In this document: positions 26,848 through 34,950 of the stretch, piece by piece
How positions within the stretch are numbered: position 1 is the stretch's first letter
Layout of the letters: every line of letters begins with the position of its first letter
DNA from: Actinomadura sp. NBRC 104425
GTDB lineage: Bacteria; Actinomycetota; Actinomycetes; Streptosporangiales; Streptosporangiaceae
DNA length: 64,000 nucleotides
Reading direction: 5' to 3'
Assembly: GCF_030269545.1 (NCBI RefSeq)
Contig: NZ_BSTN01000007.1
Location: 186,001 to 250,000 of the forward strand
Program-made: the position numbers and the translations under genes
The notes under the pieces: model-generated
Database searches by the model: none
Told to the model about the DNA's origin: nothing
What the model saw: only the letters and a program-made list of their open reading frames with translations

Positions 26848-28350
26848 TCAGGGGCGGCCGTGGCCGAGGAGCCAGCGCAGCCGCCGCGCCCCGTCCTCGC
26901 CGAGGCGCGGGCCGGCCTGTGCGGCGAGTGCGTGCAGCCGTTCGCGGGTCTGCGGGGACGGCGTCGTGTACACGGTGGCGGAGTCCCGGTACAACCACGC
27001 GAGCAGGTCCGCGCGGGCGATCTGCCCCAGGACCGGGTCGTCGGAGGCGAGCAGCAGCAGGTCGGCCTCGACCCGCGTCCAGGCGCCGCAGGTCTTCAGC
27101 AGGTAGAACGCGCCTTGGCGGACGTGGCGCGGATGTGTGGCATCGGCCAGCAGTTCCCGCAGCCGTTCGGAGGGCAGGGCGGTCACCCGCCGCCGCGTCA
27201 CCGCGCGGACCACGGCCGGAGACGGGTCGGTCAGCAGCGCCGCGAGCTCCTCGTCCGGCCCGCTGAGCCGGTGGAAGGCGCGGACGGCGGCGGCCCGCAC
27301 CCGCGGACGTTCGTGACGCAGGTAGGGACGCACGCGTTCGACGTCCCGCGCGTCCCCGCACTCGCCCAGGCCCGCCACCAGCCCCGGCAACTCGGCGGGG
27401 GACGCCTGGGCGGTGCGGTACAGCTCCGCGGGGTCGGAGCCCGTCTCCCGTACGGCCCACTGGGCTGTGGCCCGCACCAGCGCGGAGCGGCTGGTGAGGA
27501 AGACCCGGCCGCGGTCGGCACGACCCAGCTTGACCAGGGCGGTGAGGGCCTCGGCCTGCACGCGTGTGTTGCGCGAGGCGAGCATCCGCTCCAGTGGTCG
27601 AACGTCCCCCTCCGCCAGGGCACGCTGCGCGGCCGCTTCGGCGCACAGCATGCGGCAGACGATGTCGGTCTCCCGCAGGGCGGTTTCGACGAGCGTGTCC
27701 AGGGCGACCGCGTCGTCCAGCCACAGCCGGTAGGCCCACCGCCGGATGGGCGGGCTCGGGGACCGGCGTGCTTCTGCCAGCAAGGCCGAGGAGTCGTTGC
27801 GCACGGCCTCGGTCACCATCGCCATGATGGCGTCGGCGCGGGCCCGCCCGCGTATCCGCAGCGCCACGCCGACCGCTGTGAGCAGCGCGGAGGTGCGCTG
27901 CCCGCCGCGGGCGGTGGCGAGCGCATACCGCAGGACGGTCCTGGCGTTGTTCCGGACGGGCGCGGCCCAGTCGGCCGAGCGGAGCACCAGGATCGGCCAC
28001 AGGCGGGGGTCGGTGCGCAAGGCGGTGGTGGCGAGGGCGGCCTGGCGGACGCGTCCGTCGTTGGAGCAGGCGGCGACGAGCACGTCCAGCGCATCGGCGT
28101 CCACCGGGGGCTTGACCCTGGGGGCGCCGGTGTAGGCGTGCCAGGAGCGCAGTGCGGTGTCGAGCCGCAGCCAGGTGCGGGGCTCGGCGGCGGACAGGGC
28201 GCGGAGCGCCGCGTCAGGGTCGGTGCCCTTGTCGGTCAGGCGCCGCGCGAGATCCCATGCGCTGGCGTCCCGGCCCTCCTGCACGGCGGCGAGCAGACCG
28301 GTGAGCTCCGTCTCGGTGTCCGCGGACCGCCTGCCGCCCGTGTCGCTCAC
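26848..28350 (-). CDS. HEAT-repeat protein
   Basis: 500 residues made almost entirely of paired helices of HEAT type (for example DDAVALDTLVETALRETDIV, RNTRVQAEALTALVKLGRAD, RPRVRAAAVRAFHRLSGPDE and DPSPAVVRAVTRRRVTALP). No catalytic motif, signal or membrane segment. Such proteins act as scaffolds or partner-binding modules. GTG at 28350 has no strong ribosome binding site, so the start is uncertain by a few codons. It is upstream of the VWA and lipoprotein genes on the same strand; the C-terminal half of the NTPase at 38845 is also helical-repeat, so the two loci may share a mode of assembly, which is inference. Confidence 0.75.
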   Translation of the reverse strand: MSDTGGRRSADTETELTGLLAAVQEGRDASAWDLARRLTDKGTDPDAALRALSAAEPRTWLRLDTALRSWHAYTGAPRVKPPVDADALDVLVAACSNDGRVRQAALATTALRTDPRLWPILVLRSADWAAPVRNNARTVLRYALATARGGQRTSALLTAVGVALRIRGRARADAIMAMVTEAVRNDSSALLAEARRSPSPPIRRWAYRLWLDDAVALDTLVETALRETDIVCRMLCAEAAAQRALAEGDVRPLERMLASRNTRVQAEALTALVKLGRADRGRVFLTSRSALVRATAQWAVRETGSDPAELYRTAQASPAELPGLVAGLGECGDARDVERVRPYLRHERPRVRAAAVRAFHRLSGPDEELAALLTDPSPAVVRAVTRRRVTALPSERLRELLADATHPRHVRQGAFYLLKTCGAWTRVEADLLLLASDDPVLGQIARADLLAWLYRDSATVYTTPSPQTRERLHALAAQAGPRLGEDGARRLRWLLGHGRP

Positions 28351-28525
28351 GTTCGCATCGTAGGAGTCGTTCGGGACGCCGTGCGACCATGGACCGCGCT
28401 CGCCGACCTGGGGACGACGCCTCCTGCAAGATCGCGATCCATCCGCGTCGTCCCTGCTCAGGCACTACCGGACGAGTTATCCACAACCTGTGGACGAAAG
28501 TCCTGCACGGACGGCTCCGCCGCGC
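28351..28525. other. intergenic region with an inverted DnaA-box pair
   Basis: Contains the promoter side of the HEAT-repeat gene and, at 28477-28485, a perfect TTATCCACA facing TGTGGACGA at 28489-28497 (one mismatch), separated by three bases. The pair could act as a DnaA site or as a small hairpin (9-bp arms). Confidence 0.5.
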
Positions 28526-28938
28526 GGCGCCGACGCCACAGCGGGGCAACCGCACCTCCGACGGGGGAGGATGCCCCGATATGCCCGAGCCTTCCGGTCG
28601 CCGGACTCGGCCGCGCGACTACTGCGGCCACCCCGCCTGGGGGAGGTGGAAGGCGACCACCTGTGGAGGCGTTCGAGGATTTCACTTCTTGGGTGGGATC
28701 GGTGTGGATGGCGGGTGGTGCGTCCTTGGGGCTCGGCCGTGGATGGGGTGGAGGTCGGCGTTGTGGTGGGGGTTGCACGTTTGGGGGGTGCCGTGTTGGG
28801 CGTGAGCCTTCTGGTTGGCAGGCTCGGCCGCATTGTGGAGCGGCTCGCCCGGGGGTGGATGGCGGTCCACCTGTGGAGGCGTTCAAGAAATCGGTACTTC
28901 CTGAGCGGGATCGATGTGATAACGGGCACGACCTTTGG
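28526..28938 (+). pseudogene. two decayed tandem fragments of the GDSL esterase gene
   Basis: Two units, about 28528-28752 and 28753-28938, each resemble the 5' end of the intact GDSL gene region (shared CCTTCCGGTCG, GGCAGGCTCGG and CGGTCGCAT-type blocks) joined to pieces from its middle. Both contain CACCTGTGGAGGCGTTC, matching 29610-29638 with a deletion. The second also has GGTACTTCCTGAGCGG and GATGTG, then GGGCACGACCT, matching 29660-29760 of the gene with its GDSL active-site block deleted. A third copy of the 5' block at 28939 leads into the intact gene. No intact frame remains. Confidence 0.65.
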
Positions 28939-29027
28939 GCGTCGGCGCCATGGTGGGGAGAACCACACCTCCGGTTGGGGAGGAAGCCCCGCTGCGTCCG
29001 ATTCTTCCGGTCGGCAGGCTCGGTCGC

Positions 29028-30344
29028 ATGCGGATTGCGGGACCATTCACCCGGGGCGTGCGGATAGCGCTGGGCAGTGTCGTCGGCCTGGCACTCGTCG
29101 CCGGGATCGTGCAGACCTCGCCGTCCCGTCCGGTGGTGGCGGCGGCACGGGCCCGCGCCACCGAGTCCAACACCACGACCTGGGTGGGCGGTTGGGGCAC
29201 GGCCGTGCAGCCCCCGGTGGCAGGCGATGAGGACTCCGGCCGAAACTGGTCGGAGGAAGGCTTCCACAACCAGACCGTCCGGCAGGTCGTGCGGGTCGGC
29301 GTGGGTGGGACGCGGCTGCGCGTCCGCCTGTCCAACGTGTTCGGCACCAGGCCGCTGCGGGTGGACGGCGCGACGGTGGGCAGGTCGGCCGGTGGCGCCC
29401 TGGTGTGGCCGGACAGCCTGCGGAAGGTGACGTTCGGCGGGGCGTCCGGCACGGTGATCCCGCCCGGACGGGAGGCGGTCAGCGACGCGGTGCCCCTCAG
29501 CACGTCTCCGCTGGAACGGCTGACGGTGAGCCTGCGGTTCACCGGTGCCACCGGTCCGGCCACCTTCCACCGCTTCGCCCTCGACTCCACCTACCGGGCG
29601 GACGGCGACCACCTGTCCGACGTCGGCGCGGAGGCGTTCACGGACTCCACGGGCTCCTGGTACTTCCTGAGCGGCGTCGATGTGGACGGCGGCCGGGCCG
29701 GGAGGGGGACGGTGGTCGTCCTCGGCGACTCGCTCGTGGACGGGGTGGGCACGACCTCGGGCGCCGACCGCCGCGTCCCCGACGGGCTGGCCGAGCGGCT
29801 GGCCGCGGCGCGCCGCCCGTACGGCGTCGTCAACGCGGGGGTCGGCACCGGCAAGCTGCTGCGCGACTCGCAGTGCGGCGGGCAGAGCGGCGTCGGCCGG
29901 TTCCGCCGCGACGTGCTCGGCCGTCCCGGCGTCCGCGCGGTGATCGTGCATCTGGGCGCCAACGACATCGGCGCTCCGCAGATGGACGACCCGTGCGTGC
30001 GGCCGAATCCGGAGGTGAGCGCGGCGGAACTGATCGACGGCCACCGCCGGCTGATCCGGGAGGCGCACGCCCACGGGATCAAGGCGATCGGCGCGACCAT
30101 CCTGCCGATGAAGGGCGCGCTGTTCCCGATCTGGAGCCAGGAGGCGGAGAAGGTCCGCCGCCAGTTCAACGAGTGGGTGCGCACCAGCGGCGAGTACGAC
30201 GCGGTGCTGGACGTGGACCGCGTCATGGCCGACCCGGCGGACCCGACGCGGCCGCGTCCCGGCTACGTGTTCATGGACGGCCTGCATCCGAACGACGCCG
30301 GGGCCCTGGCCATCGCCGCCGCCGTGAACCTGGGCGATCTTTGA
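29028..30344 (+). CDS. secreted SGNH/GDSL-family esterase
   Basis: 438 residues. The N-terminus is a signal sequence (RGVRIALGSVVGLALVAGIV). The mature protein has a beta-rich N-terminal domain (about 45-215, WVGGWGTAVQPP, LRVRLSNVFGTRPL) and the SGNH hydrolase domain: GDSLVDG near residue 238 (block I, catalytic Ser), GVVNAGVGTGKLLRDS (block II Gly), HLGANDIGAP near 311 (block III Asn) and DGLHPNDAG near 418 (block V Asp and His). It hydrolyses esters outside the cell; substrate unknown. ATG at 29028 chosen for its position before the signal peptide; the ribosome binding site is weak, and the upstream open frame is part of the repeat array. Confidence 0.88.
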   Translation: MRIAGPFTRGVRIALGSVVGLALVAGIVQTSPSRPVVAAARARATESNTTTWVGGWGTAVQPPVAGDEDSGRNWSEEGFHNQTVRQVVRVGVGGTRLRVRLSNVFGTRPLRVDGATVGRSAGGALVWPDSLRKVTFGGASGTVIPPGREAVSDAVPLSTSPLERLTVSLRFTGATGPATFHRFALDSTYRADGDHLSDVGAEAFTDSTGSWYFLSGVDVDGGRAGRGTVVVLGDSLVDGVGTTSGADRRVPDGLAERLAAARRPYGVVNAGVGTGKLLRDSQCGGQSGVGRFRRDVLGRPGVRAVIVHLGANDIGAPQMDDPCVRPNPEVSAAELIDGHRRLIREAHAHGIKAIGATILPMKGALFPIWSQEAEKVRRQFNEWVRTSGEYDAVLDVDRVMADPADPTRPRPGYVFMDGLHPNDAGALAIAAAVNLGDL

Positions 30345-30864
30345 GGAGCAACGCCTTCGCACCGCCGGTGTGTCGCGTGGAGCCGGGGTGCGTCCTGCCG
30401 GGATCGTGTCTTCCACACCCGGCCGGCCCTGGGGACCGTCCTGGGGACAGGCGGTGGGTAACGTCATCCACCTGTTCGGCGGCACTGTGGAGAGACTTTG
30501 TCCACAGGCTGTGAATGAACGAGCGCAACGAGTGATCATTTTTGCTGTGTTGCCTGGTCAGCGCGCTGTCCGCCCGGTGGGCGAAAGGTCCGCGGGTTGG
30601 GGGTGAAGGTGGGGATGAGCGGTGGACCATCGTCGCGCCGCTCACCCACAGGTTGTGCACGGCAGTTATCCACAGGCTGTGGACTCCTGGGGAATGTCCA
30701 CAGGTGATCGTTTACCTGGGATGATTGTGCAAAACTCGGCGCGCGGGCTGCGGAAAGCCCTGCCTGCTGGGGATTTCCGTGTGGAGAGGATGTGGGCAGA
30801 CACGCGTACGCGCCGGTCAGAGCGTGTGCACAAAGTTATCCACAGCCTGTTGATGTCCACAGCT
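30345..30864. other. DnaA-box-rich intergenic region between convergent genes
   Basis: 520 bases with no gene. Perfect or near-perfect DnaA 9-mers: TTGTCCACA 30498-30506, TTATCCACA 30666-30674 and 30836-30844 (perfect); ATGTCCACA 30694-30702 and 30853-30861, and TGTGCACAA 30825-30833 on the other strand (one mismatch each); several two-mismatch copies (30486, 30678, 30780). The two stretches 30530-30550 and 30708-30735 are AT-richer. It lies where two genes converge, so promoters do not explain the sites. It may be a DnaA-titrating cluster or an origin relic. Confidence 0.7.
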
Positions 30865-31656
30865 CTAGGCGGTCCGGGAGGGCGGCCGGGTCGCGGCGGC
30901 CACGAACATCGGCACGGCCAGGAGGAAACGGTCAGAGCGGACGCGGTCGCGCTGCTCGGCCAGCCAGCCGTCGGCCTCCGCGCGCGTCACCACGCCGGAG
31001 GTGCACGCCGCCTCGGCCGCGGCCGTCAGCATCCCCAGCATCGGCTCGGCCCTCTGGCCTGTGAAAACGGCCGTGTGCACCTCGACCGCCACGTCCTGGA
31101 AACCGGCGTCCAGCAGGAGCGAGCGGTGTGCGCGGGCCGCACGCGGGGAGGTGATCTGGTCGGCGCGGGCGTGCACGATGCGCCTGGTGAGCTCGGGGGC
31201 GGACGAGTCGATCACGAACGTGTCCCAGTCCTGGCCGACCAGGACGATGCGTCCGCCGGGCATCAGCACCCGCCGCGCCTCGGCCAGGGCGCGCGTCGGG
31301 TCGGCCAGCTCGTGGAACACCTTGTCCGCGCGGTACCCGGCGAGCTCGCCGTCGCCGAACGGCAGGTCGCAGGCGCCGCCGATGCGGAAGTCGGCGCCGG
31401 ACCGGCGGCGTCGGGCAAGCTCGATCATCTGCTCGCTGACGTCGACACCGACCGCCTGCACGCCCCGCTCGGCCAGTTCGGCCACGGCCAGGCCCGCGCC
31501 GCACCCCACGTCGGCCACCAGGCCGGCGGGGTCGCCGAGCAGTTCGTAGGAACGGGTGCGCAGCCGGACCGCGGACGGGTCGGCGTCGTACGCGTCGAGC
31601 CGTGCGATGAGTGCGTCGATGGACATGCGCGGGATGCTGCGCCTTAAAGTCCACAT
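30865..31656 (-). CDS. class I SAM-dependent methyltransferase
   Basis: About 263 residues with a Rossmann methyltransferase core: motif I LVADVGCGAGLAVAELAERG near residue 46 (from ATG 31656), VGVDVSEQMIELARRRR (motif II acidic residue), LPFGDGELAGYRADKVFHEL and a LMPGGRIVLVGQDWD motif. GGGGGG lies eight bases before the ATG at 31656; ATG 31626 (ten residues later) is a possible alternative. The substrate is not predictable; the family includes ubiquinone/menaquinone-type and small-molecule methyltransferases. It converges on the DnaA-box region and has no coupled partner. Confidence 0.85.
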   Translation of the reverse strand: MWTLRRSIPRMSIDALIARLDAYDADPSAVRLRTRSYELLGDPAGLVADVGCGAGLAVAELAERGVQAVGVDVSEQMIELARRRRSGADFRIGGACDLPFGDGELAGYRADKVFHELADPTRALAEARRVLMPGGRIVLVGQDWDTFVIDSSAPELTRRIVHARADQITSPRAARAHRSLLLDAGFQDVAVEVHTAVFTGQRAEPMLGMLTAAAEAACTSGVVTRAEADGWLAEQRDRVRSDRFLLAVPMFVAAATRPPSRTA

Positions 31657-31817
31657 GAAGTCAACCCCCCGGGCTCCCGGCGCCCCGGCGGTGTGGCGAT
31701 CCCCGGCCGAGCCGCATCCGGACACGTAAAATCTCCGCGGACGTCGGACCGGCCCCCAGGTCTTGCGGGGACGCCGATCCGGGCTCTTTCGGAACCGTCC
31801 CATGCCCCCGCTGGGCT

Positions 31818-31846
31818 GCGAACATACGTTCGAACGGTGCTAGGCT
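31818..31846 (+). promoter_or_regulatory. LexA (SOS) box overlapping a near-leaderless promoter
   Basis: GCGAAC-ATAC-GTTCGA at 31818-31833 matches the actinobacterial LexA site (TCGAAC-N4-GTTCGA) at 11 of 12 positions. A -10-like TAGGCT follows at 31841-31846, so transcription would begin only a few bases before the ATG at 31856, where no ribosome binding site is seen. Binding of LexA would cover the -35 region. Confidence 0.8.
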
Positions 31847-31855
31847 CGCGGAACC

Positions 31856-32089
31856 ATGGGGCAGCTTCTCAACGAGCCGATCCGCGCTGAGCACGACGCC
31901 TCAGGACGGCTCACCGCGTACGAATGGCGGGGGGCACGCTACGCCGTGTCCGCGGTCCTGAAGACCTACGCGGCGCCCCCGCACGGCACGGTCTACCGGG
32001 TGCGGATCAACAGCGCCGAGGGCGTGGCGGTGGCGGAACTGGGCCGCGACGCCGACAGCTGGCGACTCCGGCACGTCTTCCCCGCCTGA
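31856..32089 (+). CDS. DUF6504-family small protein, SOS-regulated
   Basis: 77 residues, a small beta-rich protein (MGQLLNEPIRAEHDASGRL, then YEWRGARYAVSAVLKTYA and YRVRINSAEGVAVAELGRDADSWRLRHVF). I assign DUF6504 from the overall pattern. Function unknown. The LexA box directly upstream indicates induction by DNA damage; in many actinomycetes small proteins of this group occur with error-prone polymerase genes, but none is adjacent here. The mRNA looks leaderless. It is followed by a strong terminator, so it is a single-gene unit. Confidence 0.75.
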   Translation: MGQLLNEPIRAEHDASGRLTAYEWRGARYAVSAVLKTYAAPPHGTVYRVRINSAEGVAVAELGRDADSWRLRHVFPA

Positions 32090-32102
32090 CACCGCAACGG
32101 CA

Positions 32103-32137
32103 GTCCGTCCCGGGCCGTCCAGCGGCCCGGGACGGAC
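32103..32137. terminator. terminator after the SOS-regulated gene
   Basis: A perfect 15-bp stem (right arm CGGCCCGGGACGGAC) with a five-base loop, 14 bases after the stop codon at 32089. No T-tract. Confidence 0.8.
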
Positions 32138-32524
32138 GCGGCGTCGCCCGCACGGTCGCCCGACGCCGTGGCGCCCGAGATGCCGGACCCGACGGACGCT
32201 CACGGAGCGGCGCTGGACGTGCAGTCCGCGTTGGCGCAACCGCCGTTCGAGCAGCGTGCGGCCCCGGCGCTCGCCGAACCGGGCATGCCGGGTGACCGCC
32301 TCCTACGCGTTTCACGGGAATGCCGCCGTACGCGTCGCCGGCCTGCTGCCTGGTCCGCGAGCCAATCTGACGCGCGGGTTCCGCCGCATTGCGCAGCAAC
32401 GTTCAAGGCGGAATCGCCCGTATCGTGACGGCGGCGAAGCCGCAGACTCGCAGCACGCAGCGAGCGACCCGGCCGGCGCCCCCACCCGCGCTCAAGAGCC
32501 GGACGCCATGATCACCGGACCTGC
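32138..32524. other. intergenic stretch without a supportable gene
   Basis: About 390 bases between the terminator at 32103-32137 and the stop of the aldo-keto reductase gene. Short frames on both strands lack ribosome binding sites and protein character. I see no RNA gene, repeat or operator in it. Confidence 0.5.
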
Positions 32525-33391
32525 CTAGGCCAGCTCGGCGAGCTCGGCGACCTCCTCGTCGGTCAGCGAGATCGTCGCCGCCGCCACGTTGTCCTCCAGG
32601 TGGGCCACCTTGGACGTGCCCGGAATCGGCAGCATCACCGCAGACCGGTGCAACAGCCACGCCAGCGCCAGCTGCGCCGGGCTGGCGTCGTGCCGGGCCG
32701 CCGCCTCGGCCAGCACCCCGCCCGGCTTGGCCAGCTCGCCGGTCGCCAGCGGGAACCACGGGATGAAGCCGATCTTCTCGCTCTCGCAGTACTCCAGGAC
32801 GTCCTGGGACTTGCGCTCGGTCAGGTTGTAGAGGTTCTGGACCGACGCCACCTCGACGTGCTCGCGCGCGGCCCGGATCTCCTCCACCGTCACCTCCGAC
32901 AGCCCGATGTGCCGGATCTTGCCCTCGCCCTGCAGCTCGCGCAGCACGCCCAGCTGCTCCTCCAGCGGCACCTTCGGGTCGATGCGGTGCAGCTGGTACA
33001 GGTCGATGCGCTCCAGCCGCAGCCGGCGCAGGCTCATCTCCACGCACTGCCGCAGGTACTCGGGACGCCCCACCGGCAGCCAGCGGTTCGGACCCGGCCG
33101 GGTCAGGCCGCCCTTGGTCGCGATCACCAGGCCCTCCGGGTACGGGTACAGCGCCTCGGCGATCAGCTCCTCGCTGACGAACGGGCCGTAGGAGTCGGCG
33201 GTGTCGATCAGGTCGACGCCCAGCTCGACGGCACGGCGCAGCACCCGCACGGCCTCGTCGCGGTCGGCGGGCTCACCCCACACGCCCGGCCCGGTGATCT
33301 GCATGGCGCCGTATCCCAGCCGGTGCACGGTCAGGTCGCCGCCGATCGTGAACGTGCCGCTGGCGGTCGCGGGACGTGCGGTGTCACTCAT
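32525..33391 (-). CDS. aldo/keto reductase
   Basis: 288 residues, a TIM-barrel NAD(P)H-dependent oxidoreductase. The catalytic tetrad is visible: Asp and Tyr in [14 protein letters not shown] near residue 58, Lys in LVIATKGGL near 88 and His in LYQLHRIDP near 130. The cofactor-binding C-terminal region ([18 protein letters not shown] near 255) is present. The length suits the AKR family of bacteria. Substrate unknown. ATG at 33391 with GAGGGGGATGC upstream. Single-gene unit, no evident regulator. Confidence 0.92.
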   Translation of the reverse strand: MSDTARPATASGTFTIGGDLTVHRLGYGAMQITGPGVWGEPADRDEAVRVLRRAVELGVDLIDTADSYGPFVSEELIAEALYPYPEGLVIATKGGLTRPGPNRWLPVGRPEYLRQCVEMSLRRLRLERIDLYQLHRIDPKVPLEEQLGVLRELQGEGKIRHIGLSEVTVEEIRAAREHVEVASVQNLYNLTERKSQDVLEYCESEKIGFIPWFPLATGELAKPGGVLAEAAARHDASPAQLALAWLLHRSAVMLPIPGTSKVAHLEDNVAAATISLTDEEVAELAELA

Positions 33392-33477
33392 GCATCCCCC
33401 TCATGTCCGTTCGGTGGTGATGTCTTCATTTGATCATCGGCGAGATCATTTCGCGGCTCCGAGCCGGAGATCGCGGA

Positions 33478-33696
33478 TCACCAGCCCGTCCGCCACAGCA
33501 GCATGATCAGCCCGGCCACCACCAGCCCCGCCGCGCCCAGCGGCGCCTCACCGAGCCCGATCATCGCCGTGCAGCCCAGCGACGTCATGATCGCCACCAG
33601 CAGCATGCCGCGCCTGCCGCCGCGGTCCTCGGCCGCGTCCGCCCGGTCGCGTCTCAGCTCCTGCTCCCAGAGACCGAAATCGTCCTCAGCGTGCAT
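33478..33696 (-). CDS. small two-helix membrane protein
   Basis: 72 residues from the ATG at 33696, which is preceded by AGAGGGGGGCGA. A charged N-terminus (MHAEDDFGLWEQELRRDRADAAEDRGGRR) is followed by two hydrophobic segments, MLLVAIMTSLGCTAMIGL and LGAAGLVVAGLIMLLW, giving a hairpin of membrane helices. Function unknown. The frame extends upstream to 33831 but without a better start. Similar short membrane proteins are common near DLW-39 and gyrA in actinomycetes. Confidence 0.7.
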   Translation of the reverse strand: MHAEDDFGLWEQELRRDRADAAEDRGGRRGMLLVAIMTSLGCTAMIGLGEAPLGAAGLVVAGLIMLLWRTGW

Positions 33697-33881
33697 TCGC
33701 CCCCCTCTCCCCCGGGTCGTCCGGTCCGTCCTGGATGGACCGGACACCCCGTCCAATACCGGTGTTGGGGTGCGGACCGACCGGCATCGGTTGCTAGGCT
33801 GCGGAGAGCCTGGGGGAGACTCTTTTCGCATCCGTTCCTTCCCCGGGGTCTGGCTTCATAGTCGAGGTAAGGGGTCCCACC

Positions 33882-34001
33882 GTGAAGAAGCTGCTTGTTC
33901 TCGCTGTCGTCGCTCTCGGTGGCTTCGTCGTGTGGCGTCGGCTGCAGCAGGACCGTGCCGAGCTGGACCTGTGGACCGAGGCGACGTCCACCGACAACTG
34001 A
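33882..34001 (+). CDS. DLW-39 family protein
   Basis: 39 residues: a membrane-spanning N-terminus (MKKLLVLAVVALGGFVVWRR) and the tail ending ELDLWTEATSTDN, which gives the family its name (39 residues with a D-L-W motif). Function unknown; widely conserved in actinobacteria near gyrA, DUF3566 and the tRNA-Ile/tRNA-Ala genes, as here with tRNA-Ala 0.8 kb downstream. GTG start with AAGGGG upstream. It is a strong positional marker for the origin-proximal region. Confidence 0.9.
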   Translation: MKKLLVLAVVALGGFVVWRRLQQDRAELDLWTEATSTDN

Positions 34002-34056
34002 TCCGCCGGCGCCGCCGCCGCGGCGGACGGAAGAACGACTTCGAGGAGGGCCCGGC

Positions 34057-34791
34057 GTGACCGAAGCGGGGCGGATCACCGTCGCCTGCCTCGATCTCGC
34101 CGGGACCACGGTCGCCGACGGCGACGCCGTGGAAACCGCCTTCGCCGAGGCGATCGCCGCGCTGGGCATCGCGTCCGGCACGGCGGCGCACGAACGCGCC
34201 ATGGCGCAGGTGCGCGACTGGCGCGGACGACCCAAGATCGAAATCTTTCGGGCGCTGTTCCCGGGGGACGAGGCCCGCGCGCGGGCCGCGCACCTGTCGT
34301 TCGAACGCGCCTACGACCAGATCGTCGACCGGCGAGGCGTTGTCCCCGTACCCGGCGCCGAGACCGCCATCGAACGGCTGGCCGGCGCCGGGGTACGCGT
34401 ATGCCTGATCACCGGGTTCAGCCAGCGCACCCTCGGCCGCATCCTGGACGCCCTGGGCTGGTGGGACCGCGTCGACCTGGCGCTGTGCCCCGACGAGGAC
34501 CGCCGCGGCCGCCCCTGGCCCGACCTCGTCCTGTCCGCCGCGCTCCGCCTGCACGTCGACGACGTCCGGCACATCGCCGTCTGCGGCGACACCGAGAACG
34601 ACATCCTGGCCGGCCGCCGCGCGGGCGCCTCGATCACCGCCGGCGTCCTCACCGGCGCCCACGACCGCGACCGCCTCCTGCGCGCCGGCGCCACCCACGT
34701 GCTGCCCAGCATCGCCGACTTCCCCGACCTGGTCCTCACCGCGTCCGACGGCGCCCACGACGATGACACGCTGAGCGCCGCACCCGGGTAA
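34057..34791 (+). CDS. phosphonatase-like HAD hydrolase
   Basis: 244 residues. HAD motif I is LDLAGTTVADGDAV near residue 14 (the D-x-A-G-T-T form typical of phosphonoacetaldehyde hydrolases), with motif II LITGFSQRTLG near 117, and motif IV VCGDTENDILAGRRAG near 178. The cap sits between I and II. PhnX-type enzymes use a cap-domain lysine, which I cannot identify with confidence, so it may be a related phosphatase instead. GTG at 34057 with GAGGAGGG upstream. It ends 33 bases before tRNA-Ala. Confidence 0.82.
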   Translation: MTEAGRITVACLDLAGTTVADGDAVETAFAEAIAALGIASGTAAHERAMAQVRDWRGRPKIEIFRALFPGDEARARAAHLSFERAYDQIVDRRGVVPVPGAETAIERLAGAGVRVCLITGFSQRTLGRILDALGWWDRVDLALCPDEDRRGRPWPDLVLSAALRLHVDDVRHIAVCGDTENDILAGRRAGASITAGVLTGAHDRDRLLRAGATHVLPSIADFPDLVLTASDGAHDDDTLSAAPG

Positions 34792-34824
34792 GCTGTCGCC
34801 TGCCGCGCCCGCGGCGCCCATCAG

Positions 34825-34897
34825 GGGGGCATAGCTCAGTTGGCAGAGCACTGGCTTTGCAAGCCAGGTGTCCGGGGTTCGAATCCCCGTGCCTCCA
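34825..34897 (+). tRNA. tRNA-Ala (anticodon UGC)
   Basis: 73 bases. The acceptor arms pair (GGGGGCA with TGCCTCC, one G-T), the D arm is AGCTCAGTTGGCAGAGC, the anticodon stem-loop is CTGGC-TTTGCAA-GCCAG giving TGC, and the T arm is CCGGGGTTCGAATCCCCG. The discriminator is A; CCA is not encoded. Confidence 0.97.
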
Positions 34898-34905
34898 CCC
34901 ACGAA

Positions 34906-34944
34906 AAAGCCCAGGTCAAGGGATAGTTCCCCGACCTGGGCTTT
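34906..34944. terminator. intrinsic terminator after tRNA-Ala
   Basis: A perfect 12-bp stem AAAGCCCAGGTC / GACCTGGGCTTT with a 15-base loop that can pair internally. It is A-rich on one side and ends in CTTTC on the other, and lies between tRNA-Ala and the convergent gene ending at 34951, so it can serve both. Confidence 0.85.
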
Positions 34945-34950
34945 CATCGT

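Noticed and set aside
30345..30864. Reading the DnaA-box region as the chromosomal oriC
   Set aside because: dnaA, dnaN, recF and gyrAB are not beside it, and the box number is below a typical actinomycete oriC. A titration site or relic fits better, so oriC is not claimed.
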